Shown here: positions 1-5,230 of the stretch, in pieces
Numbering within the stretch: position 1 is the first letter of the stretch
How the letters are laid out: every line of letters starts with the position of its first letter
Assembly (NCBI GenBank): GCA_020252385.1
Contig: JADCDC010000233.1
Location: forward strand, 1 to 5,230
Source of the DNA: Aestuariivirga sp.
GTDB taxonomy: Bacteria > Pseudomonadota > Alphaproteobacteria > Rhizobiales > Aestuariivirgaceae
Direction: 5' to 3'
DNA: 5,230 bases
Program-made: the position numbers and the translations under genes
Notes under the pieces: model-generated
Told to the model about the DNA's origin: nothing
Seen by the model: the letters and a program-made list of their open reading frames with translations, nothing else
The model's database searches: none

Positions 1-1147
1 GACCGGTGCTGAAATCCTGCTCGTTCCCAACGGCTCCCCCTTCGAGCGCAAAAAGGACGATGTGCGCCTCAACCTCGTCGTGGCGCGTGTCACCGAGACC
101 GGGCTGCCCATGGCCTATCTCAACCAGGTGGGCGGCCAGGATGAGCTGGTCTTCGACGGCGCCTCCTTCGTGCTGAACGCCGACCGGACACTCGCCTGGC
201 AGATGCCGATGTTCGAGGAGCAGATCGCGCTCACCGAATGGCGGCGCGAGGCGGATGGCTGGCGCTGCACGCCGGGCGAGATGGTGACGATCCCCGAAAA
301 GGAAGAGGAAACCTGGAAGGCCTGCGTCCTCGGCCTCCGGGACTATGTGCTGAAGAACCGTTTTCCCGGCGTGGTGCTGGGCCTGTCGGGCGGCATCGAT
401 TCCGCCGTGGTGGCCGCCATGGCGGTCGATGCGCTGGGGCCGGACAAGGTGCACTGCGTGATGCTGCCCTATGCCTATACCAGCAAGGAGAGCCTCGCGG
501 ACGCGGAGGAATGCGCCAGGCTCCTCCGCGTGCGCTACGATGTCGTTCCGATCAAGCAGCCGGTCGAGGGCTTCCTGGCCGCACTCCAGCCGATGTTCGC
601 GGGCACGACCGCCGGCATCACGGAGGAGAACCTTCAGTCGCGCAGCCGCGGCGTGATTCTGATGGCGATTTCCAACAAGTTCGGCGCCATGGTGCTGACG
701 ACCGGCAACAAGTCGGAAATGTCGGTTGGCTATGCAACGCTCTATGGCGACATGAACGGCGGCTACAACCCGATCAAGGACGTCTACAAGACAGAGGTCT
801 ACCGGCTCGCCACGTGGCGCAACCGCCTCTCGCCCGTGATCCCCGAGCGCATCATCACCAGGCCGCCTTCGGCGGAACTGCGCGAGAACCAGACCGACCA
901 GGATTCGCTGCCGCCCTATGACGTGCTCGATTCCATTCTGGAACGCCTGGTCGAGAATGAAATGCCCGTGGTCGACATCGTGGCGGAGACGGGGCACGAC
1001 GAGGCGCTGGTGAAGCGCGTGCAGCACATGCTCTATGTGGCCGAATACAAGCGGCGGCAGGCGGCACCCGGCGTCAAGATCACGCGGCGCAACTTCGGGC
1101 GGGACCGGCGCTACCCCATCACCAACGGCTTCCGGGACGGCCGCTGA
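1..1147 (+). CDS. nadE: Glutamine-dependent NAD+ synthetase, 5'-truncated by window edge
   Basis: This enzyme makes NAD+ from deamido-NAD+ (nicotinate adenine dinucleotide), ATP and glutamine, the last step of NAD biosynthesis in the cytosol. The reading frame is open from the window edge (first full codon at position 2), so the GTG at 62 is not the real start. About 381 residues are visible. The family is usually about 540-580 residues long, so much of the N-terminal glutaminase (nitrilase-like) domain lies outside, including its catalytic Cys. The visible protein begins with the end of that domain (VPNGSPFERKK near the edge, then LNQVGGQDELVFDGAS). The synthetase domain follows, with the PP-loop SGGIDS at 386-403, ENLQSRSRG near 631, the segment LTTGNKSEMSVGYATLYGD from about 697, and PSAELRENQTDQDSLPPY near 865. 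These blocks are intact. The stop is 2 bases before the gltX start, which indicates co-transcription. Confidence 0.96.
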   Translation, partial: TGAEILLVPNGSPFERKKDDVRLNLVVARVTETGLPMAYLNQVGGQDELVFDGASFVLNADRTLAWQMPMFEEQIALTEWRREADGWRCTPGEMVTIPEKEEETWKACVLGLRDYVLKNRFPGVVLGLSGGIDSAVVAAMAVDALGPDKVHCVMLPYAYTSKESLADAEECARLLRVRYDVVPIKQPVEGFLAALQPMFAGTTAGITEENLQSRSRGVILMAISNKFGAMVLTTGNKSEMSVGYATLYGDMNGGYNPIKDVYKTEVYRLATWRNRLSPVIPERIITRPPSAELRENQTDQDSLPPYDVLDSILERLVENEMPVVDIVAETGHDEALVKRVQHMLYVAEYKRRQAAPGVKITRRNFGRDRRYPITNGFRDGR

Positions 1148-1149
1148 TC

Positions 1150-2466
1150 ATGACCATCGTGCGCTTCGCGCCCTCGCCGACGGGGCGCATCCACATCGGC
1201 AATGCGCGAACGGCCATCCTCAACTGGCTGATGGCGCAGAAGACCGGCGGCGCATTCGTGCTCCGCTACGACGATACCGATACCGCGCGCTCGACCCAGG
1301 ACTTCGCGGACGGCATCGCCGCAGACATCGCCTGGCTTGGCATCGTGCCGGCCCGCGTCGAATGGCAGTCGAAGCGCTTTGGGCGTTATGATGAGATCGC
1401 CAACCGGCTGCGCGCCGAAGGCCGGCTTTATCCCTGCTACGAGACGGCGGATGAGCTCGACCGCAAGCGCAAGCGCCAGGAGGCGCGCAAGCTGCCGCCG
1501 GTCTATGACCGCGCCGGCCTGAAGCTCACCGGTGAGGATCGCGCCAGGCTCGACGCCGAGGGTCGCAAGCCGCACTGGCGATTCAGGCTCGATGGCCGCG
1601 TGGTCACATGGAACGACCTGATCCGCGGGCCGCAGCACATCGACACGACCACCCTCTCCGATCCCGTGCTGGTGCGCGAGGACGGCACCTATCTCTACAC
1701 GCTCCCCTCCGTCATCGACGACATCGACTTCGGCATCACCCATGTGATCCGCGGCGAGGATCACGTGGTAAATACCGCCGTCCAGATCGAGATCACCGAG
1801 GCGCTGGGCGGCAAGGTGCCGGACTATGCCCACCACAGCCTGCTGACAGGGGCGGACGGCAAGGGCCTTTCGAAGCGGCTGGGCTCCCTCTCCATCGCCT
1901 CGATGCGCGAGAACGGGCTGGAGCCGATGGCGGTGGTGAGCCATGCCGCCCTGCTCGGAACCTCCGACAACATTCATCCGTGCCAGGACTATTCGGAATT
2001 GGTCGCAGGCTTCGCGCTGGACAAGCTCTCCCGTGCGCCAGCCCGCTTCGACGAGAAGGAACTGCTGGCGCTCAACGCAAAGCTTCTCCACCACATGCCG
2101 TGGGACAATGTGAAGGACCGCCTGCCCGGTGTGACGGAAGCCTTCTGGCTGGCCATCAGGGGCAATGTCGAGAAACTGTCGGATTGGCATCTCTGGCATC
2201 GCGTGGTCGCGGGTGAGGTGGCGCCCGTGGTGGCGGAGGAGGATCGCGCCTTCATCGCCGAGGCGCGAACACTTCTGCCGCCCGAACCCTGGGACACGAC
2301 GAGCTGGAAGACATGGACCGACGCCGTGAAGGCCGCGACCGGCCGCAAGGGCAAGCCACTGTTCATGCCGCTCCGCCTGGCGCTGACGGGCCTCGACCAC
2401 GGCCCCGAGCTCGCCCAGCTCCTCCCCCTGATGGGGCGCGAAACAGCGCTTGAGCGGCTTTCGTGA
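1150..2466 (+). CDS. gltX: Glutamyl-tRNA synthetase, short GltX2-type paralogue
   Basis: This class I aminoacyl-tRNA synthetase attaches glutamate to tRNA in the cytosol. The 438-residue protein opens with RFAPSPTGRIHIGN; residues 15-18 (HIGN) are the HIGH motif. HVIRGEDH at 198-205 and the KMSKS-equivalent KGLSKR at 238-243 complete the active site. The helical anticodon-binding part ends with GRKGK (398-402) and a conserved LALTGLDHGPEL block from about 409. It is shorter than standard GluRS (about 470 residues). The zinc-site segment around Cys96 keeps only one Cys (PCYET), so the Cys-x-Cys zinc site of E. coli GluRS is absent. Sequence and length resemble the second GluRS common in alphaproteobacteria, so another gltX probably exists elsewhere in the genome (inference). 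Whether it prefers tRNA-Glu or tRNA-Gln cannot be read here. ATG 1150 fits the family N-terminus. No strong ribosome binding site is visible, so translation is probably coupled to nadE. Confidence 0.95.
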   Translation: MTIVRFAPSPTGRIHIGNARTAILNWLMAQKTGGAFVLRYDDTDTARSTQDFADGIAADIAWLGIVPARVEWQSKRFGRYDEIANRLRAEGRLYPCYETADELDRKRKRQEARKLPPVYDRAGLKLTGEDRARLDAEGRKPHWRFRLDGRVVTWNDLIRGPQHIDTTTLSDPVLVREDGTYLYTLPSVIDDIDFGITHVIRGEDHVVNTAVQIEITEALGGKVPDYAHHSLLTGADGKGLSKRLGSLSIASMRENGLEPMAVVSHAALLGTSDNIHPCQDYSELVAGFALDKLSRAPARFDEKELLALNAKLLHHMPWDNVKDRLPGVTEAFWLAIRGNVEKLSDWHLWHRVVAGEVAPVVAEEDRAFIAEARTLLPPEPWDTTSWKTWTDAVKAATGRKGKPLFMPLRLALTGLDHGPELAQLLPLMGRETALERLS

Positions 2467-2484
2467 TTGCGCGATGATCCGGCG

Positions 2485-3120
2485 ATGATCCTCGTCGGGC
2501 AATTCGACTCCCTCTTCGTCAGGCGCGTGGCGGTGACGCTCCACCACTATCACATGCCCTATACCCGCAACCCCATTTCGGTGTTCCGCAATGTGGGCGA
2601 GATGCAGAAGATCAACCCGCTCATCCGCGTTCCCTCGCTGATCCTCGAGACCGGGGAGACGCTGATCGATTCCTCGGCCATCATCGATCACCTCGACGAG
2701 ATGGCGGGCCCGGCACGCGCACTCACACCGGCGCATGGGCCGGAGCGGCGCAAGGTGCTGCAGGCGGTGGTGCTGGCACTCGGCATCGCCGACAAGGCGG
2801 TCTCCCTGTTCTACGAGCGGCTGTTCCATATCGACAAGCACATCAACCGCGACTACGAGAAGCGCATGCTGTCTCAAGCCGGCGCGGCCCTCGACAAGCT
2901 CGAGCATGATTGCGGCGCGCCGTGGTTCTTCGATTCGAAGTTCTCCCAGGCCGACGTCACCATCGGCTGTATGCTGGGCTTCCTGAAGATGCGCGTGCCG
3001 GACATCTTCCCGGCCGGAAAGTTTCCGAAGCTCCACGCGCTGTCTCTCCATTGCGAGACCAAGGAGGACTTCGTGAAGGCCCGCCCCTCGCCCGATGAGA
3101 CGGTGCCGGCCCGCAGCTAG
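2485..3120 (+). CDS. Glutathione S-transferase family protein
   Basis: This is a cytosolic GST-fold protein of 211 residues, a typical length. The N-terminal thioredoxin-like domain (about 1-80) starts ILVGQFDSLFVRRVAVTL, with Ser9 in the usual catalytic Ser/Cys region. It has the cis-proline segment RVPSL (Pro50) and the glutathione-contacting pair Asp62-Ser63 in LIDSSAIIDHLDE. The all-helical C-terminal domain carries the N-capping box S154-Q-A-D157 followed by VTIGC. Substrate and true activity are unknown; many bacterial members are uncharacterised. I chose ATG 2485 because the family begins M-I-L-x-G. A TTG at 2467, directly after the gltX stop, would add six residues with no family support. 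The gap to gltX is 18 bases, so it is probably the third gene of the nadE-gltX transcript. No good ribosome binding site precedes the start. Its TAG stop lies in a CTAG shared with the convergent gene. Confidence 0.9.
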   Translation: MILVGQFDSLFVRRVAVTLHHYHMPYTRNPISVFRNVGEMQKINPLIRVPSLILETGETLIDSSAIIDHLDEMAGPARALTPAHGPERRKVLQAVVLALGIADKAVSLFYERLFHIDKHINRDYEKRMLSQAGAALDKLEHDCGAPWFFDSKFSQADVTIGCMLGFLKMRVPDIFPAGKFPKLHALSLHCETKEDFVKARPSPDETVPARS

Positions 3121-3890
3121 ATCAGCGAAAGTCCGCCGGCCTTCTCCATCGCGTCCTCGAGTGCCGTGATGCGGCCGTAGGACGCTTGATCGAGAACACT
3201 GAAGCCCGAGAGCAGCAGGGCGTCGCGGGCGGAGGCGAGGCCTGTGTCCGCGAAGGCCTGCGACAGGCCCTCGCGGAGCCTTGCGGGATCGCCCGCGCGC
3301 GTGATGAAGGGAAGCCCGGGGACGGAGGGCGAGCGCGCGATCGGGGAAAGTCCGGCGAGGGCGTCCGGGCGGTAGCGTTGCGCCAGCGCCACGCAGACGC
3401 AGTCGATGGCGCAGACATCCGCACGGCCCTCACGCACCGCCGCCAGGGAGGCGAGGTGCCCACCCGTCTCGATGGCGCGGGCGAAGAACCGCCCGCGCTC
3501 CGCATAGGGAGCGAAGACCAGTTTCAGGGCGAGCATGCCCGACATCGAATCAGGGGTGTTCACCGCCGCCACCCTGTCGCGAAAGGCCGGAAGCGGCAGA
3601 TTCTCGCGGGCGAAGAGGATACTGCAGTAGTCGGGGCCGACGCAGCCATCCGCCGCATAGTGCGGGGTGGCGACACAGGCGACCCGCCCCTTCAGGGCAT
3701 GGGTGAAGGGGTAGCCGCAGGTCTGCCCGAAGACCAGATCGTCGGCGAACCACGGCGCGGTGAAGTCGTCCGGCCGCGACAGGCCGGCATCGACTCCCAG
3801 ATGGCCCGCCAGGCCGCGCCACCATTCATCGGTCGCGTCCCGGATCTCGGGCCAGTCATACATCTGCAGCGCTGCAATCATGGAAAGCAT
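3117..3890 (-). CDS. PhnD-like phosphate/phosphonate-type substrate-binding protein, no signal peptide seen
   Basis: This is a type 2 periplasmic-binding-protein fold of the PhnD/phosphonate-binding group, proteins that normally deliver phosphonate, phosphite or related ligands to ABC importers. Numbering from the Met at 3881 (254 residues), the recognisable blocks are MYDWPEIR (7-14), QTCGYPFTH (53-61), ATPHYAADG (71-79), NTPDSMSGMLALK (108-120; Ser112 and Ser114 are candidate ligand-binding residues), GGHLASLAAVREGRADVCAID (140-160) and PGLPFIT (188-194). Starts at 3890 (257 residues), 3881 (254) and 3863 (248) are all possible, and none has a clear ribosome binding site at normal spacing. 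No version begins with a hydrophobic signal sequence, which is odd for a transporter component. No permease or ATPase gene is adjacent. There are six cysteines (55, 80, 86, 157, 161, 163). It may be a cytosolic ligand sensor or an enzyme-like relative. The fold assignment is fairly sure; ligand and location are not. Confidence 0.82.
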   Translation of the reverse strand: MLSMIAALQMYDWPEIRDATDEWWRGLAGHLGVDAGLSRPDDFTAPWFADDLVFGQTCGYPFTHALKGRVACVATPHYAADGCVGPDYCSILFARENLPLPAFRDRVAAVNTPDSMSGMLALKLVFAPYAERGRFFARAIETGGHLASLAAVREGRADVCAIDCVCVALAQRYRPDALAGLSPIARSPSVPGLPFITRAGDPARLREGLSQAFADTGLASARDALLLSGFSVLDQASYGRITALEDAMEKAGGLSLI

Positions 3891-3899
3891 GCTATAGCA
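3890..3899. promoter_or_regulatory. Palindrome TGCTATAGCA in divergent start region, possible two-way -10
   Basis: A perfect 10-base palindrome lies between the binding-protein gene (minus) and the glycosyltransferase gene (plus). Because it is symmetric, both strands read TG-C-TATAGC, an extended -10-like element. The core GCTATAGC differs at one position from the GCTANAWC -10 consensus described for Caulobacter housekeeping promoters. It would place a plus transcript start near 3905 and a minus start near 3884. The latter would favour the Met at 3881 or 3863 for the binding protein. I see no good -35 hexamer at the right spacing on either side, so this could be an operator or chance. Confidence 0.3.
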
Positions 3900-3935
3900 G
3901 GCAATCTCGCGATGGTCCTCCACCGTATCGGCAGC

Positions 3936-4667
3936 ATGAGCAGCATTTCCGTCGTCATCCCCACCCGTGGCCGGCACCATTTCCTGAAGCAGGCGATTGC
4001 CAGCGTGCTGTCGCAGACATGGGCTCCCGCGGAGATCATCGTGGTCGATGACGGGGTGGGCGCGGCGCAAGCCGTGGGGCACATGCACCCCGCCATCACG
4101 GTTCTCGACAACCGGGAGCGCGGCCCCGTTCCGGCCCGCAACATGGGGGTTGCCCATGCCACAGGCGAGTGCATCTGCTTTCTCGACGACGATGACTGGT
4201 TCACTGATGAAACCTATTTCGAGCAGGTGGCGGCCGTCTTCGACCATGGTGGCGCCTTCTGCTATTGCAACGGCGTCATGGCGTTCGAGGACGGGCGGCC
4301 GAGCCTTCCCTTCGCCTTCGCGGCTGATGCGGACTCGCTCACCCGCGACAACACCATCCTGATCTCCGGCGTCGTCTATCGCCGCAGCCTGCACGAAGAG
4401 CTTGGGCCATTCGACGAGTCGCTGCCCTTCTACTGGGACTGGGACTGGTACCTGCGCATCGCGCGGGCGGGCCACGCGCTGACCCACATCCAGAGGCCCG
4501 TAGTGGCGATTCGCGTCCATGCCCGGAACATGTCAGGCGAATCGCTGGAGCGGCAGCGGCGCGCCAACTTGGACGAGTTTTCCACAAAACATGGCCTTCC
4601 GCCCATTCCGCTCAAGAACCATCTCGACATCGCGCTCGATGCTCCGGGCAAGCCTCCGGGCGCCTGA
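3936..4667 (+). CDS. Family 2 (GT-A fold) glycosyltransferase
   Basis: This is a soluble, probably cytosolic glycosyltransferase of 243 residues that would move a sugar from a nucleotide-sugar donor to an unknown acceptor. It opens with the GT2 nucleotide-binding strand ISVVIPTRGR (4-13), then SVLSQTWAPAEIIVVDDG (23-40, with Asp38-Asp39). PARNMGVAHATGE (66-78) leads to the metal-binding acidic cluster FLDDDDW (82-88), the DxD equivalent. The acceptor-side motif lies in FYWDWDWYLRIARAG, with W167-D168-W169-D170-W171. There are no membrane segments, so it lacks the C-terminal helices of processive synthases. ATG 3936 puts the first strand four residues in, as is usual. An in-frame ATG at 3912 would add eight residues (MVLHRIGS) and has only a weak AGCAGG upstream. 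No other surface-polysaccharide gene is near, so the acceptor cannot be guessed. It appears to be a single-gene unit divergent from the binding-protein gene. Confidence 0.88.
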   Translation: MSSISVVIPTRGRHHFLKQAIASVLSQTWAPAEIIVVDDGVGAAQAVGHMHPAITVLDNRERGPVPARNMGVAHATGECICFLDDDDWFTDETYFEQVAAVFDHGGAFCYCNGVMAFEDGRPSLPFAFAADADSLTRDNTILISGVVYRRSLHEELGPFDESLPFYWDWDWYLRIARAGHALTHIQRPVVAIRVHARNMSGESLERQRRANLDEFSTKHGLPPIPLKNHLDIALDAPGKPPGA

Positions 4668-4676
4668 ACCCCTCCG

Positions 4677-4702
4677 GCAAGCCCATGAAATCGCTTGCTT
4701 TT
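4677..4702 (+). terminator. Possible weak intrinsic terminator after the glycosyltransferase
   Basis: GCAAGC (4677-4682) pairs with GCTTGC (4693-4698) around a 10-base loop, and four Ts follow at 4699-4702. It sits 10 bases after the stop codon, where a terminator is expected. The stem is only 6 base pairs plus one possible G-U pair and the T run is short, so it may be inefficient or incidental. Confidence 0.42.
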
Positions 4703-4718
4703 CGTGAGTGCAGCGATT

Positions 4719-4748
4719 CTTGACGAAACCCCAATGCCCGGTTCACAA
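4719..4748 (+). promoter_or_regulatory. Possible HU promoter: CTTGACG -35 with weak -10
   Basis: CTTGACG at 4719-4725 matches the alphaproteobacterial housekeeping -35 (CTTGAC / TTGACG). At 16-17 bases spacing the -10 position reads TTCACA or TCACAA (4742-4748), a poor match. If it is used, transcription would start near 4755 and the HU mRNA would have a leader of about 100 bases. This is the best -35 in the 188-base gap, but the -10 is unconvincing. Confidence 0.38.
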
Positions 4749-4842
4749 GGGTTTTTCTGATCGAGGTGAAAAAAAACCGCGAAAAATATGGGTTTTCCCG
4801 AATCGAAAGCTGGGTTAACGCTCACGCCAGCCAAACCCCAAT
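4726..4842 (+). repeat. Direct repeat AAACCCCAAT flanking the HU leader, with GGGTTTT complements
   Basis: AAACCCCAAT occurs exactly twice, at 4726-4735 (just after the -35-like element) and at 4833-4842 (ending one base before the AAGGAG). Between them GGGTTTTTC (4749-4757) and GGGTTTTCC (4790-4798) carry the complement of AAACCC. Each repeat copy could therefore pair with a nearby G/T-rich copy: 4726-4731 with 4749-4754, or 4833-4838 with 4790-4795. This suggests alternative leader structures or a repeated protein-binding site, but no known element is recognised. Confidence 0.35.
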
Positions 4843-4848
4843 AAGGAG
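4843..4848 (+). promoter_or_regulatory. Ribosome binding site AAGGAG for HU
   Basis: AAGGAG lies 7 bases before ATG 4856, an optimal match and spacing and by far the best ribosome binding site in the window. It fixes the HU start at 4856 rather than at the in-frame GTG at 4766, and fits a highly expressed nucleoid protein. Confidence 0.85.
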
Positions 4849-4855
4849 AGAAAAC

Positions 4856-5149
4856 ATGGCTGACGACAAGATCCAGACGATTGCCCTCTCGAAGATCGCC
4901 GCCGAACTGGCCGAGAAGCACGAGATGTCGAAAAAGGCAGCGAACGAGTTCCTCGGCGCCTTCGTCGAGCTCGCCGTGAAGAATCTCAAGAAGGGCCACA
5001 AGGTGCGCGTCACCGGCCTCGGCATCTTCCAGGTCAAGAAGCGTCCCGCCCGCATGGGCCGCAACCCCGCCACCGGCGAGCAGATCAAGATCAAGGCCTC
5101 GAAGAAGCTGGCCTTCCGCGCCGCCAAGGAAGTCAAGGACGCGATCTGA
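4856..5149 (+). CDS. HU/IHF-family nucleoid DNA-binding protein
   Basis: This small basic protein of 97 residues should dimerise and bend or compact DNA in the nucleoid. The helical N-terminal dimerisation part (about 8-48) contains LSKIAAELAEKHEMSKK and FLGAFVELAVKNLKKG. GLGIF (54-58) replaces the common GFGTF. The DNA-binding arm ARMGRNPATGE (65-75) carries Pro71 at the position of the DNA-intercalating proline. The C-terminal segment IKIKASKKLAFRAAKEVKDAI matches the family end. It is about seven residues longer at the N-terminus than the canonical 90-residue HU, starting MADDKIQT. The deviations from E. coli HU suggest an alphaproteobacterial HU variant rather than IHF, but subtype is not certain, so no symbol is given. 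It stands alone between a 188-base regulatory gap and a strong terminator, so it is probably monocistronic and highly expressed. Confidence 0.94.
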   Translation: MADDKIQTIALSKIAAELAEKHEMSKKAANEFLGAFVELAVKNLKKGHKVRVTGLGIFQVKKRPARMGRNPATGEQIKIKASKKLAFRAAKEVKDAI

Positions 5150-5174
5150 GCCCCAGGCTCCCGAATTCCAGGAC

Positions 5175-5212
5175 ATGGCCCTGCCTCTTGGCGGGGCCAT
5201 TTCCATTTCTGG
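5175..5212 (+). terminator. Strong intrinsic terminator after HU
   Basis: The arms at 5175-5185 and 5190-5200 form an 11-base-pair GC-rich stem with one T-G wobble (5182-5193) around a TCTT tetraloop. It is followed by the T-rich stretch TTTCCATTTCT. It begins 26 bases after the HU stop, where a Rho-independent terminator is expected. A smaller hairpin, GAGCC/GGCTC (5148-5152 with 5156-5160), overlaps the stop codon and may be incidental. Confidence 0.85.
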
Positions 5213-5230
5213 CGATGAATTCTTTTCACC
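5213..5230. other. Downstream end, no feature seen
   Basis: The last bases after the terminator show no start codon with a ribosome binding site and no recognisable RNA gene. They are too short to interpret. Confidence 0.5.

Noticed and set aside
62..64. GTG at 62 as the nadE start.
   Set aside because: The frame is open to the window edge and the codons before it (VPNGSPFERKK) match the end of the NadE glutaminase domain.
1111..3051. A 646-codon open frame on the minus strand opposite gltX and the GST gene.
   Set aside because: It is a shadow of GC-rich coding DNA: it lies antisense to two well-recognised genes, its product shows no family motif, and it is low-complexity in Arg/His/Gly.
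3903..3921. Minus-strand GGAGG (3917-3921) followed 11 bases later by an in-frame ATT (3905-3903) as a rare start for the binding protein.
   Set aside because: ATT starts are very rare, and the GGAGG is the complement of codons near the glycosyltransferase start, so it is probably chance. It is too far (26 bases) to serve the ATG at 3890.
3186..3935. Upstream in-frame extension of the glycosyltransferase, giving a 493-residue open frame.
   Set aside because: The extension is antisense to the binding-protein gene, has shadow-like composition, and family similarity begins only at about 3945.
3891..4520. Upstream in-frame extension of the minus-strand binding protein.
   Set aside because: It is antisense to the glycosyltransferase, and recognisable binding-protein sequence begins only at MIAALQMYDWPE.
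4766..4855. GTG at 4766 as an upstream HU start adding 30 residues (MKKNREKYGF...).
   Set aside because: HU proteins do not carry such an extension, and the AAGGAG at 4843-4848 with ideal spacing marks ATG 4856.
1..5230. Mobile element, CRISPR array, tRNA/rRNA gene or defence system.
   Set aside because: No transposase or integrase motifs, terminal repeats, spaced repeat arrays or RNA-gene-like sequence were seen; the window is nearly filled by ordinary chromosomal genes.

Overview
The window looks like ordinary chromosomal DNA of a GC-rich alphaproteobacterium, most likely Hyphomicrobiales (Rhizobiales) or a close relative. The evidence is the very GC-rich third positions, a short (438-residue) GltX2-type glutamyl-tRNA synthetase, a 97-residue HU variant of a kind I associate with that order, and a CTTGAC-type -35 element. 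The taxonomic call is an inference from remembered protein families, not from a search.

Layout. (1) Positions 1-3120, plus strand: a tight three-gene run of the 3' two-thirds of glutamine-dependent NAD+ synthetase (nadE), a glutamyl-tRNA synthetase (gltX, GltX2 type) starting 2 bases after the nadE stop, and a glutathione S-transferase-like protein starting 18 bases after the gltX stop. These are probably co-transcribed. (2) Positions 3117-3890, minus strand: a PhnD-like phosphate/phosphonate-type substrate-binding protein with no visible signal peptide. Its stop codon overlaps the GST stop inside a shared CTAG. (3) Positions 3936-4667, plus strand: a family 2 glycosyltransferase, divergent from the binding protein. 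The two start regions are only tens of bases apart and hold the perfect palindrome TGCTATAGCA. (4) Positions 4668-4855: a 188-base non-coding stretch with a possible terminator for the glycosyltransferase, a possible promoter, a 10-base direct repeat and a good ribosome binding site. (5) Positions 4856-5149, plus strand: an HU-family nucleoid protein, followed by a strong intrinsic terminator at 5175-5212.

How the genes relate. NadE makes NAD+ using glutamine as nitrogen donor. GltX2-type enzymes in bacteria that use the GatCAB amidotransferase commonly supply Glu-tRNA for Glu- or Gln-tRNA synthesis. Both are housekeeping steps, and the GST-like gene may simply ride on the operon. The binding protein, glycosyltransferase and HU gene appear to be separate transcription units with no evident shared pathway. 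I see no mobile element, CRISPR array, RNA gene or defence island. The window does not convincingly contain an undescribed system. The most worthwhile points are the signal-less PhnD-like protein, the palindromic divergent start region, the shared CTAG stop and the repeat-rich HU leader.
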